A DNA stretch of 16,832 nucleotides from positions 1 to 16,832 of the forward strand of contig WAON01000169.1 in assembly GCA_015521265.1 (NCBI GenBank). Reading direction: 5' to 3'. The notes beneath the pieces were generated by a model. That model did no database searches and was not told the DNA's origin. It worked only from the letters and a program-made list of their open reading frames with translations. Within the stretch, counting starts at the first letter, position 1; every line of letters begins with the position of its first letter. Origin of the DNA: Desulfurococcales archaeon. GTDB taxonomy: Archaea; Thermoproteota; Thermoprotei_A; Sulfolobales; Desulfurococcaceae. A program made the translations under genes and the position numbers. Below are positions 1 to 6,016 of this stretch, piece after piece.

Positions 1-10
1 AATATATAAA
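1..10 (+). promoter_or_regulatory. TATA-like box of the AOR gene
   Basis: An A/T-only stretch (AATATATAAA) lies about 36 nt upstream of the TTG start and 51 nt upstream of the ATG start of the following gene. A start of transcription near base 30 would fit archaeal spacing. The upstream BRE lies outside the window, so this is only a pattern match. Confidence 0.4.
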
Positions 11-36
11 CGTATAGGCTTGTGGAGATGTAAGAC

Positions 37-1929
37 TTGCCCGGAGGATATATGGGCCGAGTCCTTAGAGTGAATCTTTGGACGGGAAAACTAACGATTG
101 AACCACTACCCCCCGAATCAATCCTTAGGAAATGGATTGGCGGTAGAGGGCTTGGAGTATATTTAGCACTAAAGGAAATAGATCCTAAAGCCGACCCCCT
201 AGGACCGAGGAATAAAATATTCATAATGACGGGCCCCGTAACCGGTATCGCAGGCGTAGCAGAATCCGGCCGATGGTGTAGCGTAACGAAGTCACCGCTC
301 ACAGACACGGTCCACGATAGCCAGAGCGGTGGAAAATTCGGTCCCGAACTGAAATTCGCTGGATTCGACTATATAATAGTCGAAGATGTAAGTGAGAAAC
401 CCGTTTATCTATGGATACATGATGGGAAAGCGGAGCTTAGAGATGCAAGCCACTTATGGGGTAAGGATATATGGTCTACTACCGAGATGATACAGGAAGA
501 ACTAGCACCGGAGATCGGTAAGGACGAGGCTTCAAAGATAAAAGTTGCAGCTATAGGACCGGCTGGAGAGAACCTTGTGAGATTCGCCGCGATTATAAAT
601 GATAAATCGAGAGCAGCCGGTAGGGGAGGTCATGGAGCAGTACTTGGTAGTAAGAAACTGAAAGCAATAGCAGTTAGGGGGCACATGAAGCCCCCTATAG
701 GCAACCCCGAGAAGTTCCGGGAGGTAGTGAAGAATATTGCTATGAAGCACCGTACAAACCCGGTAACCGCTGAGGGATTGCCGAAGCTTGGAACAGCGAT
801 CCTAGTAAATATTATTAACAAAGCTGGCCTGTTCCCGACGAGGAACTTCCGCACAGGAGTATTCGAGGGTGCGGAGAAGATTAGTGGTGAGACACTAGCG
901 GAGAAATACCTTGATAAGAAGAAGAGTATCGAGGAATCATGCTGGGGCTGTATGATCACATGTGCAAGGTATAGCAGGGTTGGTAAATCACCCTTCTCAG
1001 CTGAAGGCGGGGGCCCAGAATATGAGACAATCTGGGCTTTCGGTGCACAGACGGGAACAGATAACTTGGAAGCTATTATTAAGGCAAACAATCTATGCAA
1101 CCAGCTAGGACTAGACACGATCACCATGGGCAACACGATCGGTGCACTAATGGAGCTGGTAGAGTTAGGCAAGATACCCAAGGAGAAGCTGAGGGGTCTA
1201 AGAGTAGAGTGGGGATCACCAGATGCAATAGTAGAACTCACATGGAGGACAGCGTATAGGAGCGGTATAGGAGATGATCTAGCAGAGGGCTCCTGGAGGC
1301 TTGCAAACAAGTATGGAGCACCAGAAGTATCCATGACTGTTAGGAAACAAGAACTACCAGCCTATGATCCGCGCGGAGCACAGGGACACGGATTAGCATA
1401 TGCAACGAGTAATCGTGGAGGCTGTCATCTTAGAGCCTATATGATCTCGCCGGAAGTACTAGGAGTACCAATGCTAGTAGACAGGTTTAAGACAGAGGGC
1501 AAGGCAGCACTAGTTAAAGAGTTCCAAGACGTATTCGGAGTAATCGACTCAATGGTCGTGTGTAAATTCAGTAGCTTCGCAATCTGGGACCAGGAATACG
1601 CTGATATAATAGCAGCCGTAACAGGCTGGGACTTTACGAAGGAAGAAGTACACACTGTTGGAGAAAGAATATACAATGCTGAGAGAGCCTTCAACGTCTT
1701 AAGCTTCGGAGACGGTGAGGAATATGATACACTGCCCAAGAGACTACTCGAAGAACCAATGCCTGAAGGGCCGAGCAAGGGACACGTGGTAAGACTACAT
1801 GAAATGCTCCCAGAATACTACAAGCTACGCGGATGGATCAAGGGTAGGCCGACGAGAGCTAAACTAGAAGAACTAGGTCTTAAATGGGTAGCGGATAGAC
1901 TAGAAGAAGAAGGGCTACTCCCAGGTTAA
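37..1929 (+). CDS. aor: Tungsten-containing aldehyde:ferredoxin oxidoreductase (AOR family)
   Basis: Likely oxidises aldehydes to carboxylic acids with ferredoxin as acceptor, in the cytoplasm, using a tungstopterin and one [4Fe-4S] cluster. At 630 aa it is slightly longer than Pyrococcus furiosus AOR (about 605 aa) and is recognisable from end to end. The cluster ligands are visible as C302-x2-C305-x3-C309 plus C509. The active-site Glu equivalent is E330 (in GPEYE) and the His is H464 (in NRGGCH). The C-terminal LEEPMPEGP and YYKLRGW blocks are typical of the AOR branch rather than FOR or GAPOR. Two pterin-binding motifs deviate: N355-QLGL-D360 where Asp is usual at the first position, and D504-SMVV-C509 where GL is usual. 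The P. furiosus intersubunit metal motif ExxH is K349-ANN here. The TTG at 37 has GGAG 10-13 nt upstream and keeps the family-conserved N-terminal GGYMGR; the ATG at 52, with GGAGG close by, is the alternative. It appears monocistronic. The aldehyde substrate cannot be told. Confidence 0.93.
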   Translation: MPGGYMGRVLRVNLWTGKLTIEPLPPESILRKWIGGRGLGVYLALKEIDPKADPLGPRNKIFIMTGPVTGIAGVAESGRWCSVTKSPLTDTVHDSQSGGKFGPELKFAGFDYIIVEDVSEKPVYLWIHDGKAELRDASHLWGKDIWSTTEMIQEELAPEIGKDEASKIKVAAIGPAGENLVRFAAIINDKSRAAGRGGHGAVLGSKKLKAIAVRGHMKPPIGNPEKFREVVKNIAMKHRTNPVTAEGLPKLGTAILVNIINKAGLFPTRNFRTGVFEGAEKISGETLAEKYLDKKKSIEESCWGCMITCARYSRVGKSPFSAEGGGPEYETIWAFGAQTGTDNLEAIIKANNLCNQLGLDTITMGNTIGALMELVELGKIPKEKLRGLRVEWGSPDAIVELTWRTAYRSGIGDDLAEGSWRLANKYGAPEVSMTVRKQELPAYDPRGAQGHGLAYATSNRGGCHLRAYMISPEVLGVPMLVDRFKTEGKAALVKEFQDVFGVIDSMVVCKFSSFAIWDQEYADIIAAVTGWDFTKEEVHTVGERIYNAERAFNVLSFGDGEEYDTLPKRLLEEPMPEGPSKGHVVRLHEMLPEYYKLRGWIKGRPTRAKLEELGLKWVADRLEEEGLLPG

Positions 1930-1934
1930 AACAA

Positions 1935-1942
1935 TATTTTTT
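1935..1942 (+). terminator. T-rich archaeal terminator after the AOR gene
   Basis: A run of T residues (ATATTTTTT) begins about 5 nt after the TAA stop of the AOR gene. Crenarchaeal transcription commonly ends at such T tracts without a hairpin, so this is a likely termination site. Confidence 0.45.
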
Positions 1943-1951
1943 ACAAATTCG

Positions 1952-1961
1952 CAAATTTATA
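1952..1961 (+). promoter_or_regulatory. TATA-like box upstream of the candidate small RNA
   Basis: CAAATTTATA lies about 25-30 nt before the first base of a GC-rich hairpin region that contains no reading frame. It sits after the AOR T tract, so it could drive an independent transcript starting near 1982-1986. Pattern match only. Confidence 0.3.
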
Positions 1962-1983
1962 GCACATCCATTAACATATAATC

Positions 1984-2062
1984 GGTTAGAGCCGGGGTGG
2001 GTTCCTCCCCCGATAACACCCGTATGGGTTGATGGGGATGAGGGGAGGGGCCTAAATCCTTT
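1984..2062 (+). ncRNA. Candidate structured small RNA (GC-rich hairpin)
   Basis: In an otherwise AT-rich intergenic stretch there is a sharply GC-rich block able to form a long hairpin. Bases 1998-2010 pair with 2042-2054 over 13 consecutive positions, including three G-U pairs. Inside, 2018-2021 pairs with 2026-2029 around a GTAT loop, leaving an asymmetric internal loop (2011-2017 and 2030-2041). GC-rich islands between genes of hyperthermophiles are often structured RNAs. A TATA-like box lies about 25-30 nt upstream and a short T tract follows at 2060-2063. I cannot fit it to tRNA, SRP RNA, RNase P RNA, or a clean C/D or H/ACA guide. The 3' part overlaps the last codons of the opposite-strand mpgP gene, so it may instead be a shared 3'-UTR structure. 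Family unknown. Confidence 0.35.
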
Positions 2063-2825
2063 TCAGAACAATCTTTACGCTCTCCAGCCAGGCTTTAGGA
2101 CCCCTACTATCGATAAAAACAATGTTATCCACGGATTTGACGCTGCGCAACCTCTCGAATAATTCTCGATGACCAAGCACGATACTGTAATCAGTTTCCA
2201 AAAGCATTGGTAAGTCGTTTAATCCATCCCCTACACCGATAAATACTTCTCCCCTAAACCTTTCCCTCAACTGCCTAGTTGCAACACCTTTATCATGCAT
2301 ACCAGTAACTAGGTATACCCTCCCCGACCCGGTTTGCACGTTGAAACCGCGGCTCCGAATATCATAAACAATCCTTTCAATGAAGCTAGGGTCTCGATGT
2401 AATGGGTGGAAGAGGGTTGAATACTCTCGGACTAGAGCAAGCTTTGAAACTTCTAATGGATAATTCATGATCTGGGAGAACTTTACGGGATCCATGTCTC
2501 TAAGCCATAGAAGCCTATTCCTAGTTCTCTCAATAATATCCCTAATCCTATCCTCGATAACCCTTCTACTAATACCGTTAATTATTATCTCGTAACCATT
2601 ACCTGATGGAATATATACGGCTGCCCCGTTCTCCGTTACAAAAATATTATTAAGACCCCACTTCTCTCTAAAGTACTCCTGCTCAGCCCTGCTCTTACTA
2701 GAGTTAAAAACAAGGTTAACACCAATCTTTAAAACCTCCCTTATAACTGGGATAGCTTCTCTATAATCATAATTAGAAGGATCCAGTAAGCACCCGTCTA
2801 GATCAGTTATGATAACAACCATCAT
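2052..2825 (-). CDS. mpgP: Mannosyl-3-phosphoglycerate phosphatase (HAD superfamily)
   Basis: Second enzyme of mannosylglycerate synthesis: removes the phosphate from mannosyl-3-phosphoglycerate to give the compatible solute alpha-mannosylglycerate, in the cytoplasm with Mg2+. HAD motifs are visible: the nucleophile and acid Asp in TDLDG near residues 7-11, the NSSKSRAEQEY block (motif II, typical of this subfamily), ENGAAVYIP, and the motif IV GDGLND near residues 199-204. About 257 aa is the usual length. The start region reads TTG-ATG-ATG (2828, 2825, 2822). GGGTGG abuts the TTG directly, so one of the two ATGs is the likely start; I chose 2825. The gene is divergent from mpgS, which fixes the substrate much better than HAD homology alone. 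Its TAG stop lies inside the 3' arm of the candidate RNA hairpin. Confidence 0.93.
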   Translation of the reverse strand: MMVVIITDLDGCLLDPSNYDYREAIPVIREVLKIGVNLVFNSSKSRAEQEYFREKWGLNNIFVTENGAAVYIPSGNGYEIIINGISRRVIEDRIRDIIERTRNRLLWLRDMDPVKFSQIMNYPLEVSKLALVREYSTLFHPLHRDPSFIERIVYDIRSRGFNVQTGSGRVYLVTGMHDKGVATRQLRERFRGEVFIGVGDGLNDLPMLLETDYSIVLGHRELFERLRSVKSVDNIVFIDSRGPKAWLESVKIVLKRI

Positions 2826-2940
2826 CAACCACCCGGAAACCCTGGGGAATCTATTATCCTTATTTAACGAATAATCTTAATGGTGGGTTACAAATATATT
2901 ATTGAACTAGGCGAACCAATATCTTTGATCCAGGTGGTTA
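2826..2940. promoter_or_regulatory. Divergent mpgP/mpgS promoter region
   Basis: About 115 bp separate the phosphatase (minus) and synthase (plus). On the plus strand AAATATATT at 2892-2900 is a plausible TATA box for mpgS, with transcription starting near 2920. On the minus strand an A/T stretch around 2860-2870 (read TTAAATAAG) is a plausible TATA box for mpgP. Both genes have a GGTGG ribosome binding site just before tandem start codons. A shared intergenic region would allow co-regulation, for example by heat or salt, but no operator palindrome is evident. Confidence 0.45.
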
Positions 2941-4137
2941 ATGATGAGGATTGAGATGCCGAAATACATGGAAAGGCTTGGAGCACTGAAAATCTATGAA
3001 TTACAGAAAGTACTCGAGCTGAGCGGTGGGAAGAGTAGTGGTGTTAAAGGAGATGTTCCCGGAACAATTAATATTAGTAGCGTAGATCTGGAAGAGATAA
3101 TTTCTGATATGACAATTATTATACCAGTGAAGGATGAGAACCCGAAGGTTCTAGAGGGGGTACTTAGCGGTATACCCCATGATGCTTTACTAGTTATTGT
3201 TTCTAATAGTAGGAGGGAGCCGATAGATAGGTATAGGATCGAGCTTGACACAGTTTTCCAATTCTACCGATTAACTCATAGGCCCTTCCTAATGATCCAT
3301 CAGAGAGATCTTGCTTGGAGCGATGCATTAACTGAAGCCGGATACCCATACCTACTAGGTGAGGATGGAATAGTTAGGAACGGTAAAGGCGAGGGAATGG
3401 TTTTAGGCTTACTCATATCCAAGTATCTCGGGAGAAAATATGTTGGATTCATCGACAGCGATAACTATATCCCGGGAGCAGTAAACGAGTACGTAAATAT
3501 TTATGCTGCAGGATTCTACATGTCGAAATCTCCGTACACAATGGTTAGGATTAAATGGCCCTATAAGACGAAATTCGTAGGTAAGAGATTCTACTTCAGG
3601 AGGAGGGGCAGGGTTTCAGAAATAACTAATAAGTTCATGAACCTCCTGGTAGCTAGGATTACGAAGTTCGAAACGGACATTATAAAAACTAGTAATGCCG
3701 GAGAACACGCTATGACCCTAGAACTAGTAGACAGGATAGGATACTCATCAGGGTTCAGTATAGAGCCCTACCAGATAGTATACATGCTGGAAGAATACAC
3801 TGGTATAAAGACACCACCACAATTCAGGGAAGTATACGAGAAGGGATTAGAGATCTACCAGATAGAACCACGAAACCCCCACATACACGAGGAAAGGGAT
3901 GAATCGCATATACCGGAGATGATGAAGCATAGTCTATCCACGATATACCACAGCGTACTCGCTGATGAATCCATTAAAACATTAATAGAAAGAGAACTTA
4001 TAAGTCGCGGAGCCCTTAAACCAGGCGAGAAAATCCCTAGGCCGAAAACATATCCACCACTAATAAAAACGAGTACTAATAAAATGTTTAAGACACTCGA
4101 GGAGTCTGCGGAGACACTAATTATAAGAGGCTTCTAA
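2941..4137 (+). CDS. mpgS: Mannosyl-3-phosphoglycerate synthase (GT55)
   Basis: Transfers mannose from GDP-mannose to 3-phosphoglycerate, with retention of configuration, giving mannosyl-3-phosphoglycerate, the first step to the thermoprotectant mannosylglycerate. The protein matches the known Pyrococcus enzyme over its whole length (398 aa against about 394). Conserved blocks include the N-terminal APKY-like start with ALKIYELQKV, IIPVKDE, VSNSRRE, HQRD, GKGEGM, the metal-binding D172-S-D174 followed by NYIPGAVNEY, RVSEITN, NAGEHAMT, SIEPYQIVY and NPHIHEE. The start region is ATG-ATG (2941, 2944); AGGTGG at 2932-2937 sits 3 nt from the first and 6 nt from the second, so the second may be used. 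The gene is divergent from mpgP rather than in an operon with it. Its TAA stop overlaps the convergent PLD-like gene by 4 nt. Confidence 0.95.
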   Translation: MMRIEMPKYMERLGALKIYELQKVLELSGGKSSGVKGDVPGTINISSVDLEEIISDMTIIIPVKDENPKVLEGVLSGIPHDALLVIVSNSRREPIDRYRIELDTVFQFYRLTHRPFLMIHQRDLAWSDALTEAGYPYLLGEDGIVRNGKGEGMVLGLLISKYLGRKYVGFIDSDNYIPGAVNEYVNIYAAGFYMSKSPYTMVRIKWPYKTKFVGKRFYFRRRGRVSEITNKFMNLLVARITKFETDIIKTSNAGEHAMTLELVDRIGYSSGFSIEPYQIVYMLEEYTGIKTPPQFREVYEKGLEIYQIEPRNPHIHEERDESHIPEMMKHSLSTIYHSVLADESIKTLIERELISRGALKPGEKIPRPKTYPPLIKTSTNKMFKTLEESAETLIIRGF

Positions 4138-5525
4138 CTCCTCCTCTTAAATGCATAGTATAACTTCTCAACAGTAAAGACTCCGATAACTAAGACTATA
4201 ACTCCTACTATAAAGGTAAGGATCCGCATGTTATATCTTTCAACAGTAACAGATACGTTATTAGGACCTAGTTTAACAATAACAGTAGATGAACCACCGC
4301 CTCCGAGGAAACCATTAACACTTACAGTGACTTTCACACGGTGCCCGGGCCTCATACTAGGTATTGTTATTACTGCTACTCCAGACGAATTCGTTACTGC
4401 AGAACTTTTACCACTAGTATCAATATCTAACGCATTCACAACGGCTCCACTAACCGGTTTACCCGAATTATCAAAAACTTTAACGATGAGGCGGGTACCA
4501 TTCGGCAATAGATAATTTAAATAATACCATTTATACCACTCCGCGATTCTTCTAGAATGAATTATGATGATGTTTTCATCATTCCTATATTCGGCATGAT
4601 ATGTTGGATTATAGCTACCAGTAATCACGACCTTGTCATCTATAATGAAAAACTTGCAATGCATAGTATATGGGTTAATATCTGGGTAAACATGGATACC
4701 GTTCCTAGACATATAGTCTACTAAGCTCTTCATCGAAGAAACGGTCTCCAAGCTATAACTTTCAACAACGAGGTAAACCAATACACCACGGGAAGCAGCA
4801 TTAACGAGTGCATTAGCTAACCTATTATTCGTAAACACGTATGCGGCGACAAGTATTGATTTATTAGCACGTTCAATATAGGATTCAATCCTTGAAGCAA
4901 CATGGTCTTCAGGACTAAAATAATCCTCCACGACTAACCCGTTAATCCTCGATACGGGGTGTAGAGTCCTCTCCCCACCACCGAATACTCCACGATACAT
5001 CTCGAGGAATTCAGCCTTATAATTAAGAGCTACCTGTTGACTATGTATTATAACTAAATCGTTATTATTACCATAAAAACTCCTATCCCGGTAATTAGTT
5101 GATCCCGTAACTACGATCTCATCGTCTATAACGATGAATTTATCATGCATATAATCCCCAGCCCTATTATCAAGTCTTACACTAATACCACTATCCTCTA
5201 ATCGATGGAGAACCTGCTGGTAATCTCGCATAGTATCCGAGTCACTCACAACCCTAACGTCGAGACCACGTTTAGAAGCATTAATTAATGAATCAACAAT
5301 CCCTTTCTCATCTAGGATAAAAGATGCAAGATATACGTAGCTATGCGCATTATTTATCAGCTCTATTATCCTATGAATAGCTCTAGAAGCATCAATAGGC
5401 ATAAAGTATACTTCGACATAACCATTAATTCTAAAATTACCAAGTACAGGCAATTGGTGAAGAGACGAAACAATTAGTAATAGTAAGACCAAAGCATATG
5501 AATATCTAAGCAATATCCTTCTCAT
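4134..5525 (-). CDS. Exported membrane-anchored phospholipase D-like protein with two HKD motifs
   Basis: A 463-aa protein of the PLD superfamily, which includes phosphodiesterases acting on phospholipids or nucleic acids. Order: N-terminal hydrophobic signal/anchor (about residues 8-29); two PLD domains with HxKx4D motifs at H127/K129/D134 and H289/K291/D296, each followed by GSxN (GSTN, GSYN); a beta-rich carboxypeptidase-regulatory/Ig-like domain (about 345-425, with DNSGKPVSGAVV); a C-terminal membrane helix (about 433-455) ending in KRRS. The topology suggests the catalytic part is outside the cytoplasm, tethered at the C terminus. Both catalytic motifs are intact, so a monomer could form a full active site. 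The start is ATG with GGGGGTG 7 nt upstream. It converges on mpgS with a 4-nt overlap. Whether it is a nuclease or a lipase cannot be decided from sequence alone. Confidence 0.85.
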   Translation of the reverse strand: MRRILLRYSYALVLLLLIVSSLHQLPVLGNFRINGYVEVYFMPIDASRAIHRIIELINNAHSYVYLASFILDEKGIVDSLINASKRGLDVRVVSDSDTMRDYQQVLHRLEDSGISVRLDNRAGDYMHDKFIVIDDEIVVTGSTNYRDRSFYGNNNDLVIIHSQQVALNYKAEFLEMYRGVFGGGERTLHPVSRINGLVVEDYFSPEDHVASRIESYIERANKSILVAAYVFTNNRLANALVNAASRGVLVYLVVESYSLETVSSMKSLVDYMSRNGIHVYPDINPYTMHCKFFIIDDKVVITGSYNPTYHAEYRNDENIIIIHSRRIAEWYKWYYLNYLLPNGTRLIVKVFDNSGKPVSGAVVNALDIDTSGKSSAVTNSSGVAVITIPSMRPGHRVKVTVSVNGFLGGGGSSTVIVKLGPNNVSVTVERYNMRILTFIVGVIVLVIGVFTVEKLYYAFKRRS

Positions 5526-5664
5526 TCAATAACACCCCCAAAATCCATAACATAGTTAAAGACAGCCTAGTAATCCTCATAGATAAAATGACTCATGTAG
5601 TGTAAGATAAGTATAAAGGCCTAAGTATTAAACATGTCTCTATTATTACTAACCAGTTTTATAT

Positions 5665-5740
5665 GTAAGCCTTATATTATGGTGTTATTGTAAATTAGTG
5701 GAATCTGTGAATGTTGAGAAAAAGGGTATAAAAGGCTTAC
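5665..5740. repeat. Imperfect inverted repeat upstream of gdhA
   Basis: GTAAGCCTTATA at 5665-5676 and TATAAAAGGCTTAC at 5727-5740 are reverse complements apart from a two-base insertion, separated by about 50 nt. A related sequence, GTATAAAGGCCTAAG, lies at 5611-5625. The three could be binding sites or the arms of an RNA hairpin. Function unknown. Confidence 0.35.
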
Positions 5741-5742
5741 TT

Positions 5743-5758
5743 CTAGAGCTAGTTTTTT
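5743..5758 (+). terminator. Possible terminator: short palindrome plus T6
   Basis: CTAGAGCTAG is a 10-nt palindrome directly followed by six Ts, on the plus strand. It resembles a transcription end point but no gene is seen upstream on this strand, so it may end a small transcript from the gene-free stretch or be chance in AT-rich DNA. Confidence 0.25.
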
Positions 5759-5950
5759 GATATCCAGTACTGTGGATTCGAGTTTTTCAATCATCTAATG
5801 TCCTCTGTATCCATTCCGTCATAATGAATAAGTCGCTGATGATAGATGTATAGGTATAAGTATATGCCGAACGCATAAATATATATACCTATTATATCTT
5901 ATATATCCACATTATTCCCACCAATACATGTTTTAACCGTATATACTTAA

Positions 5951-5967
5951 CCAAAGAGTATATATAT
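5951..5967 (+). promoter_or_regulatory. gdhA promoter (BRE plus TATA box)
   Basis: CCAAAGA (5951-5957) followed by the TATA box TATATATAT (5959-5967) forms a good archaeal BRE/TATA pair. Transcription would start near 5985-5990, giving a leader of about 30 nt that contains the AGGTGA ribosome binding site at 6005-6010. Confidence 0.6.
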
Positions 5968-6016
5968 GCTAACACAACATACTTAATCATGGAACAGATA
6001 AAGTTAGGTGACAAGC

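Larger units (their letters stand above)
5526..5956. other. AT-rich gene-free stretch between the PLD-like gene and the gdhA promoter
   Basis: No convincing gene is seen. It holds the upstream region of the minus-strand PLD-like gene, several A/T stretches resembling TATA boxes (for example around 5657-5665 and 5872-5890), an imperfect inverted repeat (5665-5677 with 5727-5740) and a small palindrome CTAGAGCTAG followed by six Ts (5743-5758). A 20-codon frame starting GTG at 5698 ends at 5760 but has no support as a gene. It could be a decayed gene or could carry a small RNA. Confidence 0.5.

Noticed and set aside
630..1334. Long minus-strand frame of 234 codons inside the AOR gene
   Set aside because: It is antisense to a complete, well-conserved AOR; its translation is Ser/Pro/Leu-rich with no motif, as expected of a shadow frame.
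1437..1778. Minus-strand frame of 113 codons in the AOR gene
   Set aside because: Shadow of the AOR coding strand, Ser/Thr-rich and without features.
1990..2055. tRNA-like start (GCCGGGGTGG with GGGTTC nearby)
   Set aside because: No matching acceptor 3' strand, no anticodon arm and no D-arm layout can be drawn; the region folds better as one long hairpin.
5698..5760. Micro-frame of 20 codons with GTG start before gdhA
   Set aside because: Protein-like in composition (charged then hydrophobic) but with no ribosome binding site, very short, and ending in the T6 tract; not enough to call a gene.
5810..5860. C/D-box guide RNA suggested by CTGATGA near 5835
   Set aside because: Only one box is seen; no second C box or D boxes at guide-length spacing on either strand.
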